Shown here: positions 7,640 to 18,500 of the stretch, one piece after another
How positions within the stretch are numbered: position 1 is the stretch's first letter
How the letters are laid out: every line of letters starts with the position of its first letter
Assembly: GCF_003633755.1 (NCBI RefSeq)
Contig: NZ_RBIL01000001.1
Coordinates: 3,085,426 to 3,149,425, forward strand
DNA length: 64,000 bases
Direction: 5' to 3'
Source: Solirubrobacter pauli
Lineage (GTDB): Bacteria > Actinomycetota > Thermoleophilia > Solirubrobacterales > Solirubrobacteraceae
Translations under genes and position numbers: made by a program
Notes under the pieces: generated by a model
What the model was told of the DNA's origin: nothing
What the model saw: the letters and a program-made list of their open reading frames with translations, nothing else
Database searches by the model: none

Positions 7640-8872
7640 ATGATCTGGAGGAGACTGGCGGGGCCCGCGGCCCTGCTGGCGTGTTGTGCGACGTTCGCCG
7701 CTTGCGGCACCACGGATGACGGCGGCGGCGAGACCGCCGGCGGCGACTCGACCCCGGCCGCCACGGCGACCGAGGGTCCGAAGACCGATCTCGGCGCGAA
7801 CTCGGAGTTCTTCAACCAGGAGGACTACGACAAGCAGCTCGCTCAGCGCACGGCCACGCCCGAGGGCCCGGCCGACAAGCCGTGGGAGCAGATGATCGAG
7901 CCCGGCGAGATGGTCGACACGTCCAAGTACAAGGCCAAGAAGGCCGACAACTGGAACGTCTGCTTCTCGAACGCGGCCAACGACAACCCGTGGCGCCAGA
8001 ACGGCGGCATCACGATGAAGGCCGAGGCCGACAACACGCCGGAGATCGGCAAGTTCACCGTCGTCGACGCCGAGGCGAAGGACGACAAGCAGATCTCCGA
8101 CATCGAGGCGATGGTCTCGGGCGGCAAGTGCGACGCGATCATCATCGCGCCGAACACCACCGCGACCCTGACGCCCGCCGTCGAGAAGGCCTGCGAGTCC
8201 GACGTCCCGGTCATCGTGTTCGACCGTGGTGTCCAGACGGACTGCCCGGTCACGTTCATCCACCCGATCGGCGGCTACGCCTTCGGTGCTGACGCGGCCG
8301 AGTTCCTGCGCGACAACGTCAAGGAAGGCGGGAAGATCCTCGCCCTCCGCATCCTCCCGGGCGTGGACGTCCTCGAAACCCGCTGGTCGGGCGCCAAGGG
8401 CATCTTCGAGGAGGCCGGCCTGAACGTCGTCGGCGTCGAGTTCACCGACGGTGACGCGGCCAAGACGAAGTCGATCGTGTCCGACTACCTGCAGCGCGAG
8501 GGCTCCCTCGACGGCGTCTGGATGGACGCCGGCGCGACCGCCGTCGCCATGACGGAGGCGTTCGAGGACGCCGGCCAGGAGATCCCGTTCGTCACCGGCG
8601 AGGATCAGAACGACTTCCTGACGAAGTGGAAGGAAGACGGCCTGAAGGCGATCGCTCCGACGTACTCCAACTTCCAGTGGCGTACGGCGATCATCGCCAC
8701 CACGAAGATCCTCAAGGGCGAGGAGGTCCCGAAGGAGTGGATCCTCCCGCAGCCGAAGATCACGCAGGAGAACCTGGACCAGTACGTCAAGCCGGACATG
8801 CCGCCGCTCTACTACGCGCTGTGCGGCTGCGAGGACCTGCCGGGCTTCCCGCAGAAGTGGGGCGGCAAGTAG
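7640..8872 (+). CDS. Sugar-binding lipoprotein of the ABC importer
   Basis: A 410-residue periplasmic binding protein of the RbsB/peripla_BP_4 type. A short signal peptide ends in a lipobox (TFAAC), so the mature protein is lipid-anchored. A Ser/Thr/Gly-rich linker follows, then the two-lobed binding fold with SNAANDNPWRQNGG, a typical first strand-helix, and IIIAPNTTATLTP. The start at 7640 is chosen because GAGGAGG lies 7 bases upstream; an in-frame ATG at 7604 overlaps the permease stop but has no such site. The higher expression expected of a binding protein fits this separate strong ribosome binding site. Confidence 0.93.
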   Translation: MIWRRLAGPAALLACCATFAACGTTDDGGGETAGGDSTPAATATEGPKTDLGANSEFFNQEDYDKQLAQRTATPEGPADKPWEQMIEPGEMVDTSKYKAKKADNWNVCFSNAANDNPWRQNGGITMKAEADNTPEIGKFTVVDAEAKDDKQISDIEAMVSGGKCDAIIIAPNTTATLTPAVEKACESDVPVIVFDRGVQTDCPVTFIHPIGGYAFGADAAEFLRDNVKEGGKILALRILPGVDVLETRWSGAKGIFEEAGLNVVGVEFTDGDAAKTKSIVSDYLQREGSLDGVWMDAGATAVAMTEAFEDAGQEIPFVTGEDQNDFLTKWKEDGLKAIAPTYSNFQWRTAIIATTKILKGEEVPKEWILPQPKITQENLDQYVKPDMPPLYYALCGCEDLPGFPQKWGGK

Positions 8873-8876
8873 TCGC

Positions 8877-9734
8877 ATGAAGCTGGGCGCCAACACATGG
8901 ATCTGGGTCTCCCCGCTCACCGATGAGCGGCTGACCCAGCTTGCGCCGCGGGTGCGCGATATGGGGTTCGACGTCGTCGAGCTCCCGATCGAGCAGCTAG
9001 GGGACTGGAGTCCTGAGCACGCTGCGGAGGTGCTGGCCGAGCACGGGCTCGGCGCCTCGATCGCAGTGGCGATGGCTCCGGGGCGTGAGTTGTGTGGCGC
9101 TGACGCGGAGACGGTCGCGACGACCCAGGCGTTCCTGCGGGACTGCCTGGACGTCGCGGCCACGGTTGGGGCCGGCGCGATCGCCGGCCCCATCTACACC
9201 TCGACCGGCCGCACGTGGCGGATCGGTCCGGAGGAGCGCGCTTCGCTCTACGCGGAGCTGCGCGAGCACTTGAAGCCCATCGCCGACTACGCCGGCGAGG
9301 TCGGCGTGAAGGTCGGCATCGAGCCGCTGGTGCGCTACGAGACGTCGCTGATCAACACGGTCGAGCAGGCCCTGGAGGCCATCGACCCGCTGCCGTCGTC
9401 CATCGGGCTGCTGCTGGACACCTACCACGCCAACGTGGAGGAGAAGGACTTCGCCGGCTCGTTCCGCCTCGGCGGGCCGCGCCTGGTGCACGTCCACGCG
9501 TCCGCGAACGATCGCGGCGCGCCGGGGTCCGACCACATCGACTGGCTCGGGTTCCGCGACGCGATCGTCGACACCGGCTACGACGGGCCCGTGGTCATCG
9601 AGTCGTTCACCGCCCAGAACGAGACGATCGCCACCGCCGCCTCGGTGTGGCGACCGCTCGAGGCGTCCCAGGACGCGATCGCCGTCGACGGCGTGGCGTT
9701 CCTGCGCGGGCTGTTCGCCACCTCTGCCGTCTGA
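8877..9734 (+). CDS. Sugar epimerase/isomerase, TIM barrel (ketose 3-epimerase-like)
   Basis: A 285-residue AP-endonuclease-2-type TIM barrel. The four metal ligands expected of D-tagatose/allulose 3-epimerases are in place: Glu149 (GIEPL), Asp181 (LLDTYH), His207 (HVHA) and Glu242 (VIESF). It lies 4 bases after the binding-protein gene as the last gene of the operon. With the oxidoreductase it would process the imported sugar, for example by epimerising a keto sugar or inosose. Inosose or keto-sugar dehydratase functions are alternatives within the same fold. Confidence 0.88.
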   Translation: MKLGANTWIWVSPLTDERLTQLAPRVRDMGFDVVELPIEQLGDWSPEHAAEVLAEHGLGASIAVAMAPGRELCGADAETVATTQAFLRDCLDVAATVGAGAIAGPIYTSTGRTWRIGPEERASLYAELREHLKPIADYAGEVGVKVGIEPLVRYETSLINTVEQALEAIDPLPSSIGLLLDTYHANVEEKDFAGSFRLGGPRLVHVHASANDRGAPGSDHIDWLGFRDAIVDTGYDGPVVIESFTAQNETIATAASVWRPLEASQDAIAVDGVAFLRGLFATSAV

Positions 9735-9850
9735 CGGCGTCCCCACGCTCGTCGTGCCTGAGAGCGTCGCTCGTTGCACGCGCGCACGCGCGCACGTGAG
9801 CAACCGGCGATTAGTAGGCAAAAGTCCGTCACATTGTCGGTCAGAAGTCA

Positions 9851-9879
9851 TTGCGTCCTGCTGCTTCGCTTGCTAGCTT
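9851..9879 (+). promoter_or_regulatory. Promoter before the I78-like/MMPL pair
   Basis: TTGCGT (9851-9856), 17 bases, then TAGCTT (9874-9879). A GTG start follows 7 bases later without a ribosome binding site, again a leaderless arrangement. Confidence 0.5.
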
Positions 9880-9886
9880 CGCGGCC

Positions 9887-10279
9887 GTGAGGATGAGGTG
9901 GCTGGTCGCCATCGCCTGCGTCGCCGTGCTCGCTGTCGCGAGCATCGCCGTCGCCGCGCGTGGAGGCGACGATCAAACGACGCCCAAGGGCGCCAACCTG
10001 AGCACGATCAGGTGCCCGCTGGAGCCGACCGGCAAGACGGGCCCGGACGGGCAACCGCAGTACGCGCCCGCGAAGGACGCCTTCGACACGGCCACGCTGA
10101 TCGACCTGCCGCTGGCGGAGGCTCGCGCCAAGGCGGCGAAGAGTGGCTGCGACATCGTCGTGTCGATCCAGGACGGCGCCGGCCAGCCCGTGCCGATCGA
10201 CCTCAACCCCAAGCTCATCTACGTCTACACCGAGAAGGGCCGCGTCACCCAGATCGAAGGCGTCGGCGGCGGCATCTAG
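9887..10279 (+). CDS. Small membrane-anchored protein, possibly I78-inhibitor-like
   Basis: About 130 residues: a hydrophobic N-terminal segment (signal peptide or anchor, WLVAIACVAVLAVASIAVAA), a short linker, then a compact extracytoplasmic domain. The pattern LAEARAKAAKSGCDI...NPKLIYVYTEKGRVTQIEG recalls the potato-inhibitor-I-like (I78) family; this is a weak resemblance. Two cysteines could form a disulfide. The start is GTG 9887 (ATG 9893 also possible). It ends directly before the MMPL transporter with no gap, so the two are probably translated together, and it may be an accessory of that transporter. Confidence 0.7.
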   Translation: MRMRWLVAIACVAVLAVASIAVAARGGDDQTTPKGANLSTIRCPLEPTGKTGPDGQPQYAPAKDAFDTATLIDLPLAEARAKAAKSGCDIVVSIQDGAGQPVPIDLNPKLIYVYTEKGRVTQIEGVGGGI

Positions 10280-12403
10280 GTGACGTCCCGCTGGGCCGTC
10301 ATCGGCCTGTGGCTGCTGCTGGCGGCCGCGATGCTGCCGCTGCAAGGCCCGCTCCAGAGCCGCGCCGCGGACGAGAGCGACACGTTCCTGGCCCGCGGTT
10401 CGGAGTCCGCCGAGGCCAAGCGCGTGATCGAGGCGCACTTCCGCGCGGGCAGCGAGAGCGCCGCCGTGATCGCCTACTTCCGCGAGGGCGGGATCACGTC
10501 CGACGATCGCCTGCGGATCGCCGACGACATGAACCGCATCTGCGCCGCGGGGACGATCCCGACGCTCAAGAGCGTCGGCTCGCCGTACGGGCTCGCGTGC
10601 GGCGACGACGACCCGCTCGACCTGAGCCCGGGCGGCCCAGGGCTGCTGACCTCGTCGGACGCGAGCGTCGCGCTCGCGTCCGCGTCCCTCACCGACGACA
10701 GCACGCCGGTGGCCGAGGCCGCGGCGGCGACGATCCGCTCGATCGTCCCCTCGCCGGACGGCGACAAGAGCGGCCTCCGGGCCTGGGTCACGGGCGAGGT
10801 CGGATTCGAGGCCGACCGCAGCGAGGCCGTGAAGACGATCGACGAGACGCTCCTGCTCGTCACCTGCGGCGTGCTGATCCTCCTGCTGCTGGCCATCTAC
10901 CGCTCGCCGCTGATGGCCCTGGTCCCGATCTTCGTCGTCGGCGTCGCCTACGTGGTCGCGGGCGGGAGCACCTACCTGCTCGTCCGCGCCGGGGTGACCA
11001 CGGTCAGCGGGCAGTCGACGGCGATCCTGATCGTGCTCATGTTCGGGGCGGGCACGGACTACTGCCTGCTGCTCGTGGCGCGCTTCCGAGACGAGCTGCG
11101 CCGGACCGCGGACGTGGACGCCGCGATCCGGCGGGCGAGCGAGCGCACCGCGCCCGCGATCCTCTCGGCCGGGGCGATCGTCGTCGCGGCGATGCTCGTG
11201 CTCGTCGTCGCCGACTACAACGCCACGCGCGAGATGGGCCCGATCCTCGCGCTCGGCATCGCGGTGATGGTCGTGGCCGGGCTCACGCTGCTGCCGGCGC
11301 TGCTCGGCGTGCTCGGCCGGCGCGCGTTCTGGCCCGCGGTACCCCGCGTCGAGGAGCGTCCGCGCCCGGTCGCGCCGCTCTGGCGCCGCGTCGGGCAGCT
11401 GGTGCAGCGGCGGCCCGCGCTCGTGGCGGCCGGGGTCACGGCGCTGCTGGTCGCCGGCGCGCTCGGCAACCTCGGCGGGCGTGAGCCGCTCGACTTCTCC
11501 GAGTCCTTCCGCAGCCCGCCCGAGTCGGTCGGCGGCGAGCAGCTCATCAGCGAGCGCTTCATCCCCGGGCGTGCGGCGCCCGTCGAGCTCGTGATGCCCT
11601 ACGGCGATCGCGAGGCCGTGCTCGGCGGCCTCACCAGCGGCGCCCGCACCGCGGTGGAGGAGGCCTACCTGTTCGCCGCGTCGGTCCCGAAGCGCGAGGG
11701 CGGGGAGTCCGAGCTCGCGCTCGCCCAGGCGTACCTGAAGCTGGAGCCGTTCTCGGACGCCGCGACCGACGCCATGCCCGAGCTGCGGCGGGTCGCGCGC
11801 GAGGCCGCGGGTGGCGAGCGCGTGCTGCTGGGCGGGGAAGTGCCTGAGGCCTACGACACGCGTGAGGCGCTCAAGCGGGACAACCGCATCGTCGTCCCGC
11901 TCGGGTTGCTGCTGATCCTCGTGATCCTCGGCGTGCTGCTGCGCGCCGTGGTCATGCCGCTGTACGTCATCGCGACCGTGATCCTGTCCTTCGGCTTCGC
12001 GCTCGGCGTCAGCTCGCTCATCTTCACGCACGTGATGGGCCAGCCGGCGAGCGACCAGACGCTCGAGCAGTTCGCGTTCATCTTCCTGGTCGCGCTGGGC
12101 GTCGACTACAACGTCTTCCTGCTCGCGCGCATCCGCGAGGAGCGCGTTCGCGCGTCATCCACGCGTGACGCCGTGGTCACCGCACTGGAGCGCACCGGCG
12201 GCGTGATCACGAGCGCCGGCCTGGTGCTCGCGGCGACCTTCAGCGTGCTGATGGCGCTACCGCTCGAATCGCTGTTCCAGGTGGGCTTCGTCGTCGCCCT
12301 CGGCCTGCTCGTCGACACCTTCCTGGTACGGGCCCTGCTGGTGCCCTCGCTGGCAGTTCTTTTGGGAGAACGCAATTGGTGGCCCGGCTCGCCGGTCACT
12401 TAG
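10280..12403 (+). CDS. MMPL family (RND superfamily) transporter
   Basis: A 707-residue integral membrane protein with the MMPL layout: one N-terminal helix, a large outer loop (about 25-185), a six-helix bundle, a second helix and outer loop (about 375-530), and a second six-helix bundle. The signatures FGAGTDYCLLLVARF and VALGVDYNVFLLARIREE carry the Asp-Tyr pairs used in proton transfer. The family exports lipids or siderophore-like molecules, using proton motive force. The GTG start directly abuts the previous stop. Cargo unknown. Confidence 0.92.
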   Translation: MTSRWAVIGLWLLLAAAMLPLQGPLQSRAADESDTFLARGSESAEAKRVIEAHFRAGSESAAVIAYFREGGITSDDRLRIADDMNRICAAGTIPTLKSVGSPYGLACGDDDPLDLSPGGPGLLTSSDASVALASASLTDDSTPVAEAAAATIRSIVPSPDGDKSGLRAWVTGEVGFEADRSEAVKTIDETLLLVTCGVLILLLLAIYRSPLMALVPIFVVGVAYVVAGGSTYLLVRAGVTTVSGQSTAILIVLMFGAGTDYCLLLVARFRDELRRTADVDAAIRRASERTAPAILSAGAIVVAAMLVLVVADYNATREMGPILALGIAVMVVAGLTLLPALLGVLGRRAFWPAVPRVEERPRPVAPLWRRVGQLVQRRPALVAAGVTALLVAGALGNLGGREPLDFSESFRSPPESVGGEQLISERFIPGRAAPVELVMPYGDREAVLGGLTSGARTAVEEAYLFAASVPKREGGESELALAQAYLKLEPFSDAATDAMPELRRVAREAAGGERVLLGGEVPEAYDTREALKRDNRIVVPLGLLLILVILGVLLRAVVMPLYVIATVILSFGFALGVSSLIFTHVMGQPASDQTLEQFAFIFLVALGVDYNVFLLARIREERVRASSTRDAVVTALERTGGVITSAGLVLAATFSVLMALPLESLFQVGFVVALGLLVDTFLVRALLVPSLAVLLGERNWWPGSPVT

Positions 12404-12425
12404 GTATTCCATGGTGCAAAAGGTC

Positions 12426-12455
12426 TTGACAGGTCAGATTGAAGTGAAGTAGCTT
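12426..12455 (+). promoter_or_regulatory. Promoter of the first giant secreted protein gene
   Basis: TTGACA (12426-12431), 18-base spacer, TAGCTT (12450-12455). The rest of the 157-base gap is a leader of about 100 bases ending in a strong GGAGGAGGAG ribosome binding site (12543-12552), 8 bases before the ATG. Confidence 0.7.
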
Positions 12456-12560
12456 CGCCGCCAGGTATGCGCCGAACTCCGTAGGAGAACGGCGGAGTCC
12501 AATCGCCAGCAACGCACCGGGGGAGAGGGAATCGGGCCCCGGGGAGGAGGAGTTCTAGGG

Positions 12561-15500
12561 ATGGCCGATCGACGGTCCTTCGGCATGCCCATGCGGCATG
12601 TCGTCTTGTGCGCGGCGCTGTTGACGCTGGTGGCGTCACTGCTGGTGCCCGCCATCGCGAACGCGCAGGGCAGCAAGCGCGTTCTGCTCTACACCGGCAC
12701 CACCGGCTACCGCCACTCGGACGCGATCGACAACGGTCGTCAGCCGGTGCAGACGGCTGTCCAGGCCGCCGGATACACGGTGGACTGGGAAGACTGCACG
12801 AACAACGGCGGCGGCGCGAACAACTGCGACAACGCCAACAAGAACCCGCGCATCTTCACGGACGCCAACCTCGCCAAGTACGACGCGATCCTGCTGCTGA
12901 ACGCGTCCTCGAACGGCGTGCTGTGGAACGACGCGCAGAAGGCCGCGATCATCAAGTTCGTCCAGAACGGCGGCGGCATCGCCGGCGTCCACAACGCCAC
13001 GGACATGGGCACCAGCCAGGAGTCCTGGAACTGGTGGGACGGCAACAACGGCAACTCCGTGATCGGCGCGACGATGGCCGGCCACGCCGCGACCAGCCTC
13101 ACCAACATCGGTCAGATCCAGGTCGCCGACCACAACCACCTCGCCACCCGCGACCTCCCGGACCAGTACGGGGTCGGTGACGAGCACTACAACTTCCGCC
13201 GCAACGTCCGCGGCACGCACCACGTGCTCGCCACGATCGACGAGCGGACCTACACCCCTGGCGGCAACGCCATGGGCCAGGACCACCCGATCACCTGGTG
13301 CAAGCTCTACGACGGCGACAACGTCAACGACAACACGGGCACCAACAAGTCGTACAGCGACGGCCGCACGTGGGTCACGTCGATGGGCCACTTCGGCGCG
13401 CAGTACACCGAGAACGGCGGCAACAACAACCTCATCAAGACGATCGTCGGCGGTCTCCGCTGGGTCGCCGGTGAAGGCCGCAAGTCCGACTGCTCGGGCA
13501 CCGTCTGGTCGTCCTACACCCGCGAGGTCGTCGTCCCCGACGCCAACAACCCGATCGGGATCGACGTCGCCAAGGACGGCAAGGTCTACTGGTCCGAGAT
13601 CGGCAACCCGATCTCGCTCGAGTCCACGGGCTACGTGAAGATGTACGACCCGGCCAAGCCGGCCGGCAACAAGGCCACGGTCATCTCGATCCCGACGCGC
13701 GCCGACCACGGCAACTCCGAGGACGGCGTCCTGGGCATGAGCCTGCAGCCCGGCTTCGACCTGAGCGATCCGACCAAGCGCAACCTCTTCGTCTACTACT
13801 CGCCGCGCAATCCCGACTGGCCCATGTCCGGCAACCAGCAGGTCGTCGGCTACAACCAGATCAGCCGGTTCACGCTGACCGCCGACGGCGCCTCCGCGGT
13901 GGCCGGCTCCGAGCGCGTCATCCTGCGCGTCCCCAAGGCCAAGATCAGCGGCTCGCCGTCCGGCTTCCCGGGCGGTCCGACCGACTCGGGCCCCGGCCAC
14001 GTCGGTGGTGCCGGCCTGGACTTCGACTCCGCCGGCAACCTGTACCTGGGCGTCGGTGACGACGTGTCCCCGAACGCCACGGGCCACAACGGCTACGCCC
14101 CGATGGACTTCCGCGCCAAGGAGCGCTGGGACGCCCGCAAGACGGCCCAGAACTCCGCGGACCTGCGCGGCAAGATCCTGCGCATCACGCCGAAGCAGGG
14201 GGACATCCCTGCCGACGCCGCTCCCGGCGTCGACGCGACCTACGCGATCCCGGAGGGCAACCTCTTCCCGGTCGGCACGGCGAAGACCCGTCCCGAGATC
14301 TATGCGATGGGCTTCCGCCAGCCGTTCACGCTGCACACGGACCCGAAGAACCCGGGCGTCGTCGGCGCCGGCGAGTACTGCCACGACAACTCCTCCAACG
14401 CGGCCAACCGCTCCCCGGCGGGCACCTGCGAGTGGGACCTGCTCAACAAGCCGGGCAACCACGGCTGGCCGATGTGCGTCGGCAACAACTCCGCGGCGAA
14501 CTCCATGTTCAAGTGGAACTACGCGACGGGCAGCTCGACCGGCCAGCAGTACGACTGCAACCAGACGAGCCTGCCGTCCGACATCCGCTGGGCGCCGTCG
14601 GGGCAGACCCCGGTCGAGCCGACCTTCGACGGCCTGGACACCCTCCCGGGGCCGGTCGAGAAGGCCACGATCTGGAAGAAGTACAGCGGCGCGGCCGATG
14701 GCCAGAGCACCGCTGACTTCGGCAATCTCGACGCCGGCGGCATGCAGCCGCTCGCCGGTCCGATCTACCGCTACCCCGAGGGCACCGCGACCCAGGGCGC
14801 GTTCCCGCGCTACTACGACGGCTCGTGGCTGATCGGCAACCGCGGCTCGGACAACGGCTTCTGGAAAGAAGTCAAGATGCGCCAGGACAACAACCAGATG
14901 CTGCGGGTCAGCGACTGGCTGCCCTACAACGGCGGCGTCAACCCGTCCAACGCGAACTCGAGCCTCGTCATCGGCACGCAGTTCGGCCCGGACGGCGCCC
15001 TGTACATGTCGCGCTTCTCCGTCGGCTGCTGCCGTGCGCAGACGGGCACCGGCAACCAGAACCAGATCGTGAAGATCTCGTTCAACGTCCAGGACGAGTG
15101 CCTCACGGACACGAACGCGCCGAGCGTCTCGGCCGACGTGACCGGCCAGGCCTACCCGGACCGTGCCAACACCTACGTCAACAGCGCCAAGCTCAAGCTG
15201 TCGGCCACCGACTCCGGCTGCGCCGGCGTCAAGGGCATCGAGTACCGCCAGCAGGGCTCGACCGAGTGGTTGCCCTACACGACGGACGTCACGTTCGAAG
15301 AGGGCAAGACGTACACGATCGAGTACCGCGCGACCGACCGCAAGGACAACGTGTCGGCGGTCAAGACGGCCTCGTTCGAGATCCTCAAGATCAACGACTC
15401 GACGGCTCCGGTCGTCAACGCCGCCACCAGCGGCAACAAGGACCAGCGCAGCTACTTCGTCGGCTCCGCCACGCTCACGCTGACGGCGACCGACAACGAG

Positions 15501-18500
15501 GTCGGGGGCTCCGGCGTCCAGAAGGTCGAGTACCGCGTCAACGGCGGCGCCTGGACCCCGTACCTGGCTCCGGTCGCGTTCAACACGGCCGGCAACTACG
15601 AGGTCGAGTACCGCGCCACCGACAAGGTCAACAACACGTCGGAGATCAAGAAGGAGACGTTCCGCCTCCTCGGCGGCGCGGGCTGCACGCAGGCCCGCTC
15701 GGATGAGTTCGACGGCACGGCGCTCGGCTCGCAGTGGGTGCGTCACACGCGCAACGGCGGCACGCCGCTCAGCGCGCTGACGTTCTCGAACGGCCAGCTG
15801 CACATGCCGACGGCCGACTTCGAGCTCGACGCCGCCGCGACGAACACGTCCGTCGGCCCGGTGAACTTCATCGGCCAGGACCTCAACTCGCTCGGCGACA
15901 ACTGGCAGGTCGAGACCGAGTTCACCGTCAAGTACACCGGTGGTTGGCAGAACACCGGCCTGATCGTCTACAACGGCGACAACAACTTCTTCCGCTCGTC
16001 GATCACGCACAGCCTCTCGGCCGGCAACATCTACGTCGAGCAGTCGAAGGACAACCCCTCCAGCACGGAGGGCGCGCGTTCGCAGGCCGGCAGCAACATC
16101 ACGGTCGCGCCGAACAAGAACGACGCGATCACGATCCGCATGCGCTACACGCGCACCGCCGGCTCGAACACGGTCGTGCCGCAGTACCGGATCATGGCCC
16201 CCGCCTCCGCCGCCATGGCGGACTGGGCGGCCTTCGGTGGCGCGGCCAACTTCCTGGACCTCAACCCGACGTCCGGCGCTCGCCGTGACGCCGTCGGGTC
16301 CCGGATCGGCATCATCACCCAGTCCAACTTCCCGGGCACCACGGGCGCCAACCCGTACACGGGCACGCCCGGCACGGTGGACGTCAACTACTTCCGGGTC
16401 ACCCCGGATCCGCTGACCTGCGAGACGGACGCTCCGGCCACCACGGCCACCGTCGACCCGGCCGCTCCGGCCACGGGCGACACCTACGACCGCTCCGTCA
16501 AGGTCAACTTCTCCGCGACCGACACCGGCACCAACGCGGCGGGCGTCGAGAAGACCGAGTACCGCATCACCACCAACGGCGTCGCCGGCGAGTGGGTCAC
16601 CAAGACCAACGCCGCCAACGAGAGCCCGTTCGTGAACCAGATCACGGTCGCCAACAGCGGCACGCACCTCGTCGAGTTCCGCTCGACGGACAAGGCCGCC
16701 AACACCGAAGCGACCAAGTCGGTCACCTTCAAGGTCCAGCTGCCGGTCTGCGACCGCTCGGACGAGTTCGACGGCACGGAGATCCTGCCGCGCTGGATCC
16801 GTCACACGCGCAACGGCGGCACGCCCACCACGGGCCCGCTCGCGCCGACGGTCTCCGGCGGCCAGCTGCACCTGCCGACGAACGACCTCGAGATCGACGC
16901 CGCCGACAGCAACACCTCGGTCGGCCCGATCAACTTCCTCGGCCAGGACCTGCCCGCCCTGGGCAACGCCTGGACCGCGGAGACGCAGTTCACCGTGCAG
17001 TTCCGCGGTGGCTGGCAGAACATCGGCCTGGTCGTCTGGAACGGGGACAACAACTTCTTCCGCTCCACGATCACCCACAACCTGGGCTCTTCGGCGATCT
17101 TCGTCGAGAGCTCCAAGGACGCTCCGTCCTCGACCGAAGGTGCCCGCACCGGCGGCTCGAGCGCGAACATCCTGCCCAGCAACACCGGTCCGGTGACGAT
17201 CAAGATGCGCTACACGCGCGCCGCGAACGCCAACACCGTCACCGCGCAGTACCAGGTCGTCGCCCCGGCTTCGGCGGCCACCGCCGACTGGGTCAACTTC
17301 CCGACCATCACGGGCGGCCTGGACCTGAACCCGAGCAGCGGCGCGCGTCGTGACGCCACCGGCTCGCGGATCGGCCTGATCGCGCAGGACAACTGGCCGG
17401 CGGGCGGCACCTACCCGTCCAACGGCCAGCCGGCGATCGCGCACGTCGACTACTTCCGGGTCACCCCGGACAACTGCCCGACGGGCGCGGACCAGACGGC
17501 GCCGACGACGACCGCCACGGCGGCCCCGACGGCTCCGAACGGCACCAACGGCTGGTACACCTCGGACGTCAACGTGACCCTCGCGGGCAACGACGGCGCC
17601 AACGGCTCCGGCGTGGACAAGATCGAGTACAAGGTCGACGGCGGCGCCTTCGCCACCTACACCGCCCCGGTCGCGATCACGACCGCCGGCACCCACACGA
17701 TCGAGTTCCGCTCGACCGACAAGGCCGGCAACGTCGAGGCCACCAAGTCGCTGACGGTCAAGGTCGACAAGGTCGCGCCGACGACCACGGCGTCGCTCGA
17801 GCCGGCCACCGGCCCGTACACGGGCCCGGTCACGCTCACGCTGACGGCGGCCGACCAGCCCAACGCCTCCGGCGTGGCCAAGACCGAGTACATGGTCAAC
17901 ACCACCAGCCCGTTCAGCACCGTTGCGGCGGCCAAGCTGGCCAGCGCGGCGGCCGAGTGGGTCACCTACAACCCGGCGAGCAAGCCGCAGTTCAGCGCGC
18001 CGGGCAGCTACTCCGTCGACTACCGCTCGACGGACGCGGCCGGCAACGTGGAGACCGCCAAGACGGTGACCTTCACGATCGCCGGGCAGAGCAACGACAA
18101 GACCGCTCCGGTCACGACCAACACGCTCGACCCGGCCTCGCCCGGCGCCGGCCAGACGTACGTCGGCCCGGTCAAGGTGAAGTTCTCCGCGACCGACCCG
18201 GCCGGCTCGGGCGGCGGCTCCGCGGCCAAGACCGTCAAGGTCGAGGCGAGCGGTGACCGCTGGGCTCCGGACGCCGTGTCGCTCAACAACGGCGACAAGG
18301 TCGAGTGGAGCTTCCCGGCCGAGACCGCGACGTTCCCGCACGACGTGTGGGTGGTCGCGCCGGGCGGCAGCCAGGCCAACCCGACCCAGGTCACGAGCTC
18401 GATCGTGTTCCCGGGCGGCGATCCGGTCAGCAAGACGCTCGACCAGAACGGGGCGTGGACCTTCATCTGCAAGATCCACTCCGTCTACAACGCGGCCAGC

